Assembly: GCA_049841275.1 (NCBI GenBank)
Contig: JASGDN010000055.1
Location: 62,001 to 126,000, forward strand
Length of the DNA: 64,000 bases
DNA from: JASGDN01 sp049841275
GTDB lineage: Bacteria > Chloroflexota > Chloroflexia > Thermomicrobiales > UBA6265
Direction: 5' to 3'
Shown here piece after piece: positions 43,269-52,486 of this stretch. Numbering within the stretch: position 1 is the stretch's first letter; the number at the start of each line of letters is the position of its first letter. The position numbers and the translations under genes were made by a program. A model generated the notes under the pieces. That model was not told the origin of the DNA. It made no database searches and saw only the letters and a program-made list of their open reading frames with translations.

Positions 43269-44132
43269 ATGTCAGAACGCATCGCCATTGTCACGGACAG
43301 CACTGCCGACCTCCCGCACGACCTCGCCGCCGAACTTGGTGTCACGGTCGTGCCGTTCGATCTGCGCTTCGGGCACGAACGCTTCCGTGACGGCATCGAT
43401 CTCACGACGGACGACCTGATCGGCCGCATCGAGGAGACGGGCCGCACCCCGGCTACCTCGTCGCCCTCGCCGCGCACCTTCACCGAGGTCTTCACCGAAC
43501 TGGCGGAGGATCACGACGGCATCCTTGCTATCCTCATGTCCTCGCATCTGAGTTCGGTCGTGAAATCCGCCCGTATCGCCGCCAGCCAGGTCGAGGCGGC
43601 ATCGGCGTCCTCCGTCCCGATCGAGATCGTCGACTCCCTGAATGTTTCGCTCGGCCTTGGCCTGCAGGTCATGCGGGCTGCCTCGCTCGTTCGCGCGGGC
43701 CTGTCGCTCGCTGTGGTCGCGGAGCAGTTGCGCACCGAGGTCCCGGCTAACCATCTTGTCTTCTTCCTCGAACAACTTGACCTGCAACGCCAGCGTGGAC
43801 GGGTCGGCAAGGGACCGGAGGTCGTGGGCACGGTGCTTCAGCTCAAGCCGGTCCTCCGTCTCGACGAAGGCCAGGTGATCCCGCACGAGCGTGCTCGTAC
43901 GCGGGCGAAGGCGCTCGACATGCTGGTCGACTTTGCCGGATCGCTGCCTGCCATCGACGAGATTGGCATCATCTACGACACCACCCCGGACGATGTCGAA
44001 ACCTTGCGCGAGCGGCTCGCAACCATCGCCCCAGATGCCCGGCTGGATACCGTGCAGTTCGGCCCCGCGCTCGCGGCCCATCTCGGGCCGGGCGTTGTCG
44101 GCCTCGCCATCCGCGAGCGCCTGACGGCCTGA
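43269..44132 (+). CDS. DegV family fatty-acid-binding protein
   Basis: A 287-residue two-domain DegV protein that binds fatty acids; family members (FakB) present exogenous fatty acids to the kinase FakA. Signature features are IAIVTDSTADLPHDLAAELG, then VVPFDLRFGHERFRDGIDL, SSPSPRTFTEVF and SSHLSSVVKSARIAA. The C-terminal domain ends GPGVVGLAIRERL. No fakA-like DhaK gene is in the window, so the partner is unknown. The ATG at 43269 has AGGAG upstream at a long spacing of about 13. Confidence 0.88.
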   Translation: MSERIAIVTDSTADLPHDLAAELGVTVVPFDLRFGHERFRDGIDLTTDDLIGRIEETGRTPATSSPSPRTFTEVFTELAEDHDGILAILMSSHLSSVVKSARIAASQVEAASASSVPIEIVDSLNVSLGLGLQVMRAASLVRAGLSLAVVAEQLRTEVPANHLVFFLEQLDLQRQRGRVGKGPEVVGTVLQLKPVLRLDEGQVIPHERARTRAKALDMLVDFAGSLPAIDEIGIIYDTTPDDVETLRERLATIAPDARLDTVQFGPALAAHLGPGVVGLAIRERLTA

Positions 44133-44168
44133 CGTATCCGAAACGGGACGGCCTTCCGAGAAACCACA

Positions 44169-44210
44169 ATGTGAGAGCGGCGGGCCATTGTTGGCCCGCC
44201 GCTCTCACAT
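44169..44210. terminator. Bidirectional hairpin terminator
   Basis: A perfect 19-bp stem (44169-44187 with 44192-44210) and a TTGT loop lie between degV and the convergent LPXTG protein gene. Confidence 0.8.
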
Positions 44211-44230
44211 CATGTCATCAGCATCGCGTG

Positions 44231-46168
44231 TCAGCGATCGCGTCGCATCCGCAGACCGACGCCCAGCCCCAGAAGAGTCATCGCGATCGCGGCCATCAGC
44301 AGCACTGGCCACGTCCCGTGCTCGCCGTTTCCGGCTCCCGTGTTCGGCAGGTCGCTTACCACACTCGTCGCGGTAGCCGTCACAGGAGCGGGCAGTGTTG
44401 GCGTCGTGGCGGTCACCGTTGCCGTGGAAGCGGTCGTCGGAGACGGCGGTCCAGCCGTCTCCGTGGCCGTCGGCGCAGCCTGCGTGATCAATGTGGCCGT
44501 CACGGTCTGGACCGGACCCGAATCCGCGCTGTGCTCGATGACCACGGAGAACGGCTCGTACCCCGGTGCATTGATGCTCAAGATATAGGTTCCGTACGCG
44601 ACCGGATTTGCTACCGGCAGCGCGCTCCCGCTTGGCAATGCCGTCGTCAGCGTCCCGCCTTGCGGATCGGTCAGCGCCGCAGCTCCGAAGACATGCGCGC
44701 CATGCATCCCGACAGGTCCCTGCCGGGCCAGCAGCCACACCGCGCCTGCCGGAATGTCTCCGCCGTTCGCGGTCGTTACGATGATGTTCAGATCGCCCGC
44801 CTCGGCGGTCGCTGTGGGCGTCGCGCTTGGCATGACTGTCACCGTGGCGGTTGGAGCCGGCGGTGTGGTTGCCGTCGGCACGACCGTCTCGGTCGACGTT
44901 GGCTCAACCGTCTCGGTTGCCGTCGGCGCGACCGTCTCGGTCGACGTTGGCTCAACCGTCTCGGTTGCCGTCGGCGCGACCGTCTCGGTCGATGTCGGCA
45001 CAGCCGTCTCGGTTGTGGTTGGCTCGGTCGTTGCTGTCACCGTCGGTTCAGCAGTCGCCGTCGGCTCCGACGTTTCCGTGGCAGTCGGTTCGGCTGTCTC
45101 GGTCGAGGTCGGCGCAGTCGTCTCCGTCGCGGTCGGCGCAGTCGTCTCCGTCGCGGTCGGCGCAGTCGTCTCCGTGGCCGTCGGTTCAGCAATCGGTGTC
45201 GACGTCGGTTCGACTGTTACCGTTGCCGTGGGTTCAATCGTTGCGGTCGCCGTCGGTTCGACGGTCTCCGTCGCGGTTGGCAATGGTGTTGCGGTCGAAG
45301 TCGGCTCAGCGGTTTCTGTCGCCGTCGGTTCAGCAGTCTGCGTCGATGTTGGCTCGACCGTTTCCGTCGCGGTCGGCGCCACGGTGGAGGTCGGTGGAAC
45401 CTCGGTCGCAGTGACCGGCGGCGTTTCGGTGATCGTGAGTACGCGGCACGTCGTCAGCGGCTGGCCCATCCAGTCCACCGCCTGGAAGCTCACGGGATTT
45501 CCGTACGAATCCTCGACTTCCGTTGCCGCCAGCGACCAGCTCGATACGCCGTTGTACAGGCCCGTTGCCGGCCCGGAGCAGATGTCTCCCGAATAGATGT
45601 TTACCCGGTACACGTTGTCCCAGGCCACCTGCACCGTATCGTCGACGTAGACGCTCACGGCGTTGGAAGACGATCCGTTGATCGTGAGCGAGACCACCGC
45701 TTCGGTTGGACTCGGCTCGGGCGTCTCCGTCGGAGCCACCTGTGCGATGAGGACCCGGCACTCCGATACGCGCTCGTAGTCCGTGGTCTGCATCCCGATC
45801 GTCGTCGACCCCACGATCGAGACAAGAACCGACACCGGCATCGATTGCCCTGAGGATGTCAGAAATCCGGTTCCGCTACACGTCGGGGACGAAAAGAGCT
45901 GCAACGCCACGAAATCCGGATCGTTGACAAGGAATGTCACGCTCCCGGCCGGATCCACATACACGGGAGAGCCCGTCTCGCCGTTGACGGAGAACCCCAG
46001 ATCGGGAAGCGGCGTGGCCGCCTCGAACGTTGTCTCCGGCGACCTGCCGGCAGCGCCGTTCGGGTCTACCGCCACCGGACTCGCTTCAGGCGCTGCCAAC
46101 GCCGTAAGCCTCCCCATCAGCAGGAGCGCCACCAGCACCCCTCCCACCACTGTCATACCCCTGCGCAT
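44231..46168 (-). CDS. LPXTG-anchored surface protein with Thr/Pro/Glu repeat stalk
   Basis: A 645-residue exported protein. It has an N-terminal signal peptide (MRRGMTVVGGVLVALLLMG to ALAAPEA) and a globular N-terminal region of about 200 residues with paired cysteines. A long low-complexity stalk of xPTATET/VEPTSTET units follows, then a small Ig- or CnaB-like domain (YGTYILSINAPGYEPFSVVI). The C-terminal sorting signal is classic: LPNTG at 44336-44350, a hydrophobic helix (WPVLLMAAIAMTLLGLGVGL) and a charged tail RMRRDR. Sortase anchoring is inferred; no sortase gene is in the window. GGGGAG lies 6 bases before the ATG at 46168. Resembles the stalk protein at the left edge. Confidence 0.85.
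   Translation of the reverse strand: MRRGMTVVGGVLVALLLMGRLTALAAPEASPVAVDPNGAAGRSPETTFEAATPLPDLGFSVNGETGSPVYVDPAGSVTFLVNDPDFVALQLFSSPTCSGTGFLTSSGQSMPVSVLVSIVGSTTIGMQTTDYERVSECRVLIAQVAPTETPEPSPTEAVVSLTINGSSSNAVSVYVDDTVQVAWDNVYRVNIYSGDICSGPATGLYNGVSSWSLAATEVEDSYGNPVSFQAVDWMGQPLTTCRVLTITETPPVTATEVPPTSTVAPTATETVEPTSTQTAEPTATETAEPTSTATPLPTATETVEPTATATIEPTATVTVEPTSTPIAEPTATETTAPTATETTAPTATETTAPTSTETAEPTATETSEPTATAEPTVTATTEPTTTETAVPTSTETVAPTATETVEPTSTETVAPTATETVEPTSTETVVPTATTPPAPTATVTVMPSATPTATAEAGDLNIIVTTANGGDIPAGAVWLLARQGPVGMHGAHVFGAAALTDPQGGTLTTALPSGSALPVANPVAYGTYILSINAPGYEPFSVVIEHSADSGPVQTVTATLITQAAPTATETAGPPSPTTASTATVTATTPTLPAPVTATATSVVSDLPNTGAGNGEHGTWPVLLMAAIAMTLLGLGVGLRMRRDR
44874..45179 (-). 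repeat. In-frame tandem DNA repeats in the surface-protein stalk
   Basis: Three 48-bp units run at 44874-44921, 44922-44969 and 44970-45017; the first two differ at one base. Three 24-bp units follow at 45108-45131, 45132-45155 and 45156-45179, the first two identical. All keep the reading frame and encode PTATET-type repeats, so copy-number change would vary stalk length. Confidence 0.85.
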
Positions 46169-46361
46169 CCCCAACTCCCCATACGTATGCGGCACCCGGT
46201 CCCACACGACCGTTGATGGGCAAGTATGCATGAAAAGCAATAATGCACCATAGGTGGCCGGGCGCGACATTGGGAACTGGACACGTCGGCTACAATCGAG
46301 GTCACACGAACGCCTGTTCGCCCACCTGTCCCCGTGTCGATCCCCGCCCGAGTGAACCTCC

Positions 46362-48920
46362 GTGAGCGACCGTTCCTACCGCCAACGCACGCCTTCGTCT
46401 CCCGTGAGCACACCCGCCAGCATTGCCTCCACCGACGCCAAGGCTGCCCGTGTGGCAGAGCGCCGGTTCGACACGATGTTGCAGGCTCTTCGGCATGCCT
46501 GGCGCGGTGGTCCGGAATCCGGCAGCGATATCGCGCTCGCCGTCCGCATGCTGCGCGAGTTGCAGACGCATGTGGCGACGACACACCACGTCGCCGGAAC
46601 CATCGCGGCCTGCATCGACGAACTCGAACGCCTCCCCGGCGACCTCCACGCCCGCCGCTCCACCATCGAAGGCATTGCGAACCGGATGAAAGGCCTTCAG
46701 TCCGCGTTCGGCTCGCCTCATGAAGAGGCGCACGTCGGCAAGCTGAACAGCGCTCTCGGGGAACGGCGCGCCGGCCGGCCGGCCCCGCCGAAGGCGCCTG
46801 CCACCACGATGGTGCGTCGCCTCCCGCCGGACGCGGCGATCACGGAGCTGCCGAAGATCGGCCCGAAGGTCGCCGAGAAGCTGGACAAGCTCGGCATCGC
46901 AACCATCGAGGACGCGCTGCATTTCCAGCCGCGCCGCCACATCGACTACTCCCGCACCCAGGAGATTGGCGCGCCCCAGCTCCTGCAAGGCGATGTCACC
47001 CTGCGCGGCGAGATCGTGGAGATGCGCGTCCACCAATCCCCGAACGGCAAAGGCCAGGGGCGCGTCGTCGCCCGCATCAGCGATGGCACCGGTACGCTCC
47101 GCATCACCTGGTTCAACAGCTTCATCAGCAAGCAACTGGTGGAAGGCGACGAGATCTTCGTCAGCGGCCAGATCGAAGGCGGCTACAGTGGCCTGCAGAT
47201 GACCAACCCCGAATGGGAGATGGTTGGCGCCGCCGGCACGTCCACCGGGCGCCTCATCCCGGTCTACCCCTCTACCCAAGGCCTGGCGCAGAAGACACTA
47301 CGGAACATGACCCGAAATGCGCTTGACGCCACGAAGACGCAGCTCACCGACTGGCTCGCCGAGGTTCGGCCATATCTGCCCGAGGCAACCTGGAAACGCC
47401 TGCCGCCGCTCGCCGACGCGCTGGAGAACCTGCACTATCCGGAAACGCAGGAAGACTACGAGTTCGCGCGGATGCGCCTCTCGTTCGAGAACCTCCTCCT
47501 GCTCCAGATCGGCCTGGTGAAGCGCAAGGGCGAGCAGCTCGCCCAGCCAGGACGCGCCTTCGCGCTGGATCAGGCGAAGCCGGATGCCTTCCGCGCGGTC
47601 TTGCCCTTCGCCCTCACGAATGCTCAGGATCGCGCTACCCAGGAGATCGTCCGCGATCTCCAGCGGCCGCATCCCATGACGCGCCTGTTGCAAGGCGATG
47701 TTGGCGCCGGCAAGACCGTGGTTGCGGCAATGGCGGCCGTCGTCGCCAAGGGGGCCGGGTACCAGACGGCGATCATGGCCCCGACCGAGATCCTCGCCGG
47801 GCAGCACGACCGCAACCTGACCGCGCTCTTCGATCCCCTCCCGGAAGCGGACCGTCCGCGTATCGCCCGGCTGACCGGCTCGACCAAGGCAGCGGAACGG
47901 CGGCAGATCGCCGCCGCGCTGGAATCCGGCGAGATCGACATCCTCGTCGGCACGCATGCACTGATCCAGGACTACGTCACGTTTGCCAACCTCGGTCTCG
48001 TCGTCATCGACGAGCAGCACCGGTTCGGCGTCCGCCAGCGCGGCGCACTCACCGAGAAGGCGCACGGGTTCCAGCCACACGTCCTCTCGATGACCGCCAC
48101 GCCGATCCCGCGCACCCTGAATCTCGTCCTGAACGGAGACCTCGATGTCTCCGTCCTCGACGAGCGCCCGCCCGGACGCATTCCCATCGAGACGCGGCGC
48201 TACCTCGGCAGCGCCCGCGTCGACGCCTATCGCCTCGTCCGCGAGGAGATCGAGAAGGGACATCAGGCCTTCGTGATCTGCCCGTTGGTGGAGGAGTCGG
48301 AGGCCGTCGAGGCGAAAGCTGCGGTCGAGGAAGGGGAGCGGTTGCAGCGCGAGGTCTTCCCCCAGTTCCGGATCGCGGTCCTGCACGGGCGGATGAGCGC
48401 GAAGCAGAAGGACGAGGTGATGGCCGCCTTCCGCAACCGCGAATTCGACATCCTCGTTTCCACCTCCGTGGTGGAGGTCGGTATCGACATCCCGAACGCG
48501 ACCGTGATGATGATCGAGGGTGCGGACCGCTTTGGCCTCTCCCAGCTGCACCAGTTCCGGGGCCGTGTCGGTCGCGGCGGCGCGAAGAGCTATTGCCTGC
48601 TGCTCGCCGACGAGGTTTCCATGGATGGCAACCTCCGGCTGGAGACGATGGTCGCGACGGACAACGGCTTTGTCCTGGCGGAACGCGACCTCGAATTGCG
48701 CGGCCCCGGCGATTTCATCGGCACGCGCCAGAGCGGCCTGCCGGAACTCGGCTGGCTCGACCAGGGCTTCGATACGCGGTTGCTCGCCACCGCCCGCGAG
48801 ACGGCGGAGAAGATCGTCGAGGCCAATCGCGCGCTCGACCACGAGCATTTCCCATTGCTTGGCCACAAGGTCCGCCAGTTCTGGGCAACCGCCGCGACCG
48901 TCGATGCCGGGAAATCCTGA
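46362..48920 (+). CDS. recG: ATP-dependent DNA helicase RecG
   Basis: A monomeric branched-DNA helicase that regresses stalled forks. The 852-residue product has an N-terminal extension of about 145 residues, then the wedge (OB) domain starting ITELPKIGPKVAEKLDKLGI. Helicase motifs follow: LQGDVGAGKTVVA, DEQHRFGVRQR, MTATPIPRTL, and the late QLHQFRGRVGRG and ELRGPGDFIGTRQSGLPE. The N-terminal extension is helical and charged, as in some thermophile RecGs. The GTG start lacks a strong ribosome-binding site. It is divergent from the surface-protein gene. Confidence 0.95.
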   Translation: MSDRSYRQRTPSSPVSTPASIASTDAKAARVAERRFDTMLQALRHAWRGGPESGSDIALAVRMLRELQTHVATTHHVAGTIAACIDELERLPGDLHARRSTIEGIANRMKGLQSAFGSPHEEAHVGKLNSALGERRAGRPAPPKAPATTMVRRLPPDAAITELPKIGPKVAEKLDKLGIATIEDALHFQPRRHIDYSRTQEIGAPQLLQGDVTLRGEIVEMRVHQSPNGKGQGRVVARISDGTGTLRITWFNSFISKQLVEGDEIFVSGQIEGGYSGLQMTNPEWEMVGAAGTSTGRLIPVYPSTQGLAQKTLRNMTRNALDATKTQLTDWLAEVRPYLPEATWKRLPPLADALENLHYPETQEDYEFARMRLSFENLLLLQIGLVKRKGEQLAQPGRAFALDQAKPDAFRAVLPFALTNAQDRATQEIVRDLQRPHPMTRLLQGDVGAGKTVVAAMAAVVAKGAGYQTAIMAPTEILAGQHDRNLTALFDPLPEADRPRIARLTGSTKAAERRQIAAALESGEIDILVGTHALIQDYVTFANLGLVVIDEQHRFGVRQRGALTEKAHGFQPHVLSMTATPIPRTLNLVLNGDLDVSVLDERPPGRIPIETRRYLGSARVDAYRLVREEIEKGHQAFVICPLVEESEAVEAKAAVEEGERLQREVFPQFRIAVLHGRMSAKQKDEVMAAFRNREFDILVSTSVVEVGIDIPNATVMMIEGADRFGLSQLHQFRGRVGRGGAKSYCLLLADEVSMDGNLRLETMVATDNGFVLAERDLELRGPGDFIGTRQSGLPELGWLDQGFDTRLLATARETAEKIVEANRALDHEHFPLLGHKVRQFWATAATVDAGKS

Positions 48921-48929
48921 CGACGCGGG

Positions 48930-48962
48930 ATGACCAGGGGATCACTCCGATCCCCTGGTCAT
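48930..48962. terminator. Bidirectional hairpin terminator
   Basis: A perfect 14-bp stem (48930-48943 with 48949-48962) and a 5-nt loop lie between recG and the convergent MFS gene. Confidence 0.8.
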
Positions 48963-48995
48963 TCTCGACGTTGGCCGTGCTCCGTCGATGCTCGG

Positions 48996-50657
48996 CTATT
49001 CCTCGCCCGAGGGCGCTATCGGCACCACCACAGGGGCCGCCTGCTCCACCGTGTGGTCCGACCGTGCCGGGGCAGCTTCGGCATCCGCCACCCGATCCTT
49101 GATCGCGAAGAGCGAGAGCACTGCCACGCCAACGATCGCGATTCCGGTGATGACGAACGACTCGTGCATGCCGTCCACGAACGCCTGCGAGCTCGCGCGG
49201 TAGATCGTACTGGCGATCTGTCCCGGCACATCGGCGAAATACTCCGGATCGTAGATGACCCGGCCAGCGTAGTTGATCCCGCTCCCAATCAGGTCGAGCA
49301 CCGGTTGCAATGGCCCCGCCTGGGGGTCGCCGCGCATCTGCCGGATACTGGCGTGCGCATTGAAGGCATCCCGGTAGGTCTGGTTCATGATCGTCCCGAG
49401 GAGTGCCACGCCGAACGCAAAGCCCATCTCCCGGATCGCCCCATTCACCGCCGACGCCACGCCGCTCTTGTCGGATGAGACACTGTTGAGCACCGCCGTC
49501 GTCATCGGCGCGAAGATCAGCGAAAACCCGAACCCCATCACCATCATCGCCGGCAGGACATCGAGGAACGTGGCTTCCGCGCTCGTCCGCAGGTAGAGGA
49601 ACGCCGAGGCGCCGGCGATCAGCATGCCAAGCGAGATCAGCTTGCTGGGGCCGATCCGGTTCACCAGGCTGCCGGAGATGGGTGAGAAGACGATCATCGT
49701 TGCCACCATCGGCAGCATCGTCAACCCGTTCCTGATCGGGGAGTAGCCATGCACGTTCTGGAAGTAGAGCGTCATGGAAAACGCGATACCGGAGATGAAG
49801 AACGAGACCGCGAACGAATCGATATTGGCCGCCGTGAACGTGCTCGACCGGAAGAATTCCAGCGGCACCATCGGCTTCTCGGTTCGCTGTTCGACAACGA
49901 TGAATGCCGCGAGGAGGAGCGCCGCCAGCGCGAATGCCGCCAGGATCAACGAATCGCCCCAGCCGCGCTCGCCGGCCTCGATCAGCGCCCACGTCAGCGA
50001 GGCGATGGCACCAGTGACGAGCAGGGTTCCGGGGATGTCGGTCGCCGCCGCACCCGACTCATCACGAGATTCGCGCACCACCGCCGAGGTCACGAGGAAG
50101 GCGACGATCCCGATCGGCACATTGATCAGGAAGATCCATTGCCAGGCGAAGTTCTCGACGATCAATCCGCCAACGATCGGCCCGAAGGCAAGACCGGACA
50201 TCGACACCGCCGACCAGATACCGAGCGCCTTGCCCCGCTCTGCCGGGGGGAAGGCCGCCGAGATCAGCGAGAGGGAGAGCGGCATGATCAATGCCCCACC
50301 GATACCCTGCACGCATCGCGCGACGATGAGCCATTCGGTGTTCTGCACCAGCGCCGCCGCCCCTGATGTTGCCGAGAAGATGGCCACGCCGGCGAGGAAG
50401 AATCGCTTGCGTCCGAACCGATCCCCGAGGCCGCCAGCGGTGATCTGGAGCGAGGCGAAGACGAGCGTATACCCCGACACGATCCATTGCAGTTGCGTCA
50501 GCGAGGGGGAGAAATCCTCCGAGATCGTCGGCAGCGCGACATTGAGCACGAGATTATCGAGAATCGCCATGAACAGCGCGAAGCAGCTGGCAAAAAGCAC
50601 CCACCATTTCGCGTTGTTGTCGTTGACGCGACCCGAGAGCCACTGATTCGAACCCAT
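48996..50657 (-). CDS. MFS transporter, EmrB/QacA (DHA2) drug:H+ antiporter family
   Basis: A 553-residue inner-membrane protein with about 14 hydrophobic helices, the hallmark of the DHA2 family. Conserved motifs are LDNLVLNVALPTISEDF in helix 1 (motif D1), LGDRFGRKRFFLAG after helix 2 (motif A) and ARCVQGIGGALIMPLSLSLI (motif C region nearby). Export of drugs or other amphiphiles by proton antiport is inferred from the family. The ATG at 50657 has AAGGA 6 bases upstream. No TetR-type regulator gene is adjacent, so the cue for expression is unknown. Confidence 0.9.
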   Translation of the reverse strand: MGSNQWLSGRVNDNNAKWWVLFASCFALFMAILDNLVLNVALPTISEDFSPSLTQLQWIVSGYTLVFASLQITAGGLGDRFGRKRFFLAGVAIFSATSGAAALVQNTEWLIVARCVQGIGGALIMPLSLSLISAAFPPAERGKALGIWSAVSMSGLAFGPIVGGLIVENFAWQWIFLINVPIGIVAFLVTSAVVRESRDESGAAATDIPGTLLVTGAIASLTWALIEAGERGWGDSLILAAFALAALLLAAFIVVEQRTEKPMVPLEFFRSSTFTAANIDSFAVSFFISGIAFSMTLYFQNVHGYSPIRNGLTMLPMVATMIVFSPISGSLVNRIGPSKLISLGMLIAGASAFLYLRTSAEATFLDVLPAMMVMGFGFSLIFAPMTTAVLNSVSSDKSGVASAVNGAIREMGFAFGVALLGTIMNQTYRDAFNAHASIRQMRGDPQAGPLQPVLDLIGSGINYAGRVIYDPEYFADVPGQIASTIYRASSQAFVDGMHESFVITGIAIVGVAVLSLFAIKDRVADAEAAPARSDHTVEQAAPVVVPIAPSGEE

Positions 50658-51223
50658 CGATGTCCTTCCTCCGGCGCAAGACCTGACCAGCCGGAGGCGT
50701 GCGCCTCCAGCCGTCAGCAATTCGCCGCGATACCAATGCAGAACAGGATTTGCGAGAACCCCCTGCGCCGGCGAGAGGCCAAGGTGGCCCGGCCCAGGGA
50801 ACCGCGGAACGATCACATCGAAGACGACTCAGCCGCCGGGAATGTGACACGCCAGCGACCATGATGAACCCCGGCCGGCGTGGCGAAATCGGTAGGAGCT
50901 ACGTATTTCGTGTGCGAACTCCCTACGTGATGTTGCCCAGAAACGTTTCACATGGAGCACTTGGGCGGCATCGATCTCAACTATAGGAAGCGAGTCCCGA
51001 GATGGCTTCTTCCACCTTGCTGTGCGTGCCAGACCGATCATGTGCGGTGCGGTTCGGCGATACTGGTGCGCCCAACCGCTTTCGAATCATCCACCCGAAT
51101 GAGGCCAGATTCGTTCCTCAATACCGCGAGCGACGTATCATTCCGTCATCACGCGCCATCAGGCCGCACGATCGTTCCGGACCCCGAACGGGACGCATTC
51201 GCCCCAGGAGAGAGATTCGTATC
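50658..51223. other. Divergent intergenic region, MFS exporter to rsmD
   Basis: 566 bases with no convincing gene. Open frames present are Arg-rich shadows or run-ins to rsmD. A weak promoter-like match for rsmD (TTGGGC at 50961, TATAGG at 50982) has a short 15-bp spacer. No long repeat was seen. Confidence 0.35.
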
Positions 51224-51820
51224 ATGCGTGTCATCGCCGGTTCTGCCCGCGGCCGCCAGCTCAAGGGTCCGCCCAGCTTCGCGACCCGCCCGATGACCGA
51301 CAAGGTCAAGGGCGCGCTCTTCAACACCCTCCGTTCGCTCGGGGTGGAGCCGGACCGTATCCTCGACCTCTACGCGGGTACTGGCGCGATCGGCATCGAA
51401 GCCCTCTCGCGTGGCGGGAGCTGGGCCACGTTCGTGGACAAGGGCCGCGAGCAATGCGCGACCATTCGCTGGAATCTCGATCACGCCGGGTTTTCGGACC
51501 GCGCCGAGGTGAAGCAGGCCGGCGTCGAGAGCTTCGTGGAGACCGCTCACGACACGTACGACTTCATCATGATGGACCCACCCTACGCCGATCCGGAGAT
51601 CATTCCGGTCCTGGAGCGGGTCGCCGCATCCCGCTTGCTACAATCCGACACGATCGTCGTCGTCGGTCACGCCGAGCGCGTGCCGATGCCGGACACGGCC
51701 GGGCGGCTCGAACGCCTCAAGTTGCGCTGCCACGGCGATAGCTGCTTTTCGATCTACGAGGTCGCCCCGAACGACGAACCCGTCCCTGGCCGTTCCGGGG
51801 ACACCGAAGGAACCGCATGA
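51224..51820 (+). CDS. rsmD: 16S rRNA (guanine966-N2)-methyltransferase
   Basis: A SAM-dependent rRNA methyltransferase of 198 residues. It begins MRVIAGSARGRQLKGP, typical of RsmD, followed by RPMTDKVKGALFNTL, the SAM-binding ILDLYAGTGAIGIEALSRG and the catalytic DPPYAD motif. The ATG at 51224 is the family start; the reading frame upstream is open to 51002 but unrelated. Its stop overlaps the coaD start (ATGA), the usual rsmD-coaD pairing. Confidence 0.93.
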   Translation: MRVIAGSARGRQLKGPPSFATRPMTDKVKGALFNTLRSLGVEPDRILDLYAGTGAIGIEALSRGGSWATFVDKGREQCATIRWNLDHAGFSDRAEVKQAGVESFVETAHDTYDFIMMDPPYADPEIIPVLERVAASRLLQSDTIVVVGHAERVPMPDTAGRLERLKLRCHGDSCFSIYEVAPNDEPVPGRSGDTEGTA

Positions 51821-52326
51821 CGCTGGCTATCTACCCTGGCAGCTTCGATCCGATCACGAATGGGCATCTCGATGTCGCCCTGCGGGCGGCACGTCTCTTC
51901 GACACCCTGATCCTCTCGATCTACGAAGGATCCGAGAAGCTGACGGCCCTCTTCCCGTTCGCCGAGCGTATCGCGCTCGCGCGGGAGGCAATCGCCGCCT
52001 CGGACGATCCCTTCGCCGGGCGCATCGTCGTGGACAGCTTCACCGGACTCGCCGTCAACTACGCGCGGGAGAAGGGGGCAACGACCATCGTGCGCGGGCT
52101 GCGAGCCGTTTCCGATTTCGAGTACGAATTCAAGTACGCGCACATGAACGAGCACCTGGCTCCGGAGATCGAGGTCGTCTGCCTCATGACCTCGGCAAAG
52201 CACTCCTTCATCAGCTCCACGTTCATTCGCGAGGTCTCCTCCCTCGGGGGCGATGTGCATGGCCTCGTGCCGGCGAACGTCGAGGACGCCTTGTTGCGGC
52301 GGTTCGCGCCGGCCACGTTTCCCTGA
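51817..52326 (+). CDS. coaD: Phosphopantetheine adenylyltransferase
   Basis: Fourth step of coenzyme A synthesis, converting 4'-phosphopantetheine and ATP to dephospho-CoA. The 169-residue product shows the nucleotidyltransferase motif YPGSFDPITNGHLDV (with T/HxGH), IVRGLRAVSDFEYEF and the late FISSTFIREV. Length and motifs match the bacterial family. Translation is coupled to rsmD through the 4-base overlap. Confidence 0.96.
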   Translation: MTLAIYPGSFDPITNGHLDVALRAARLFDTLILSIYEGSEKLTALFPFAERIALAREAIAASDDPFAGRIVVDSFTGLAVNYAREKGATTIVRGLRAVSDFEYEFKYAHMNEHLAPEIEVVCLMTSAKHSFISSTFIREVSSLGGDVHGLVPANVEDALLRRFAPATFP

Positions 52327-52486
52327 TCGGGTCTGGGCAGCGTACGGCCACCTTTTGCCAATGCCGCGCCAAACCTGAGAGAATGGACGCAAGTATTGGC
52401 ACGACGTACCAGACGCCGGGTATGGACGGGCGATCCGCCGGGAACGCCACGACGAAGCGGCCGGCACCGGCTTTCGGGAGAAGATC

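Noticed and set aside
40935..44132. A 1065-codon plus-strand open frame
   Set aside because: Its first 2.3 kb is antisense to the GH51 gene and crosses rpmB and an intergenic gap, with Arg/His/Asp-rich sequence lacking domains. Only the last 287 codons (degV) are real.
44874..45179. Regular 24/48-bp repeats resembling a CRISPR or satellite array
   Set aside because: The units are contiguous without unique spacers and keep the reading frame of the stalk protein, so they are coding tandem repeats.
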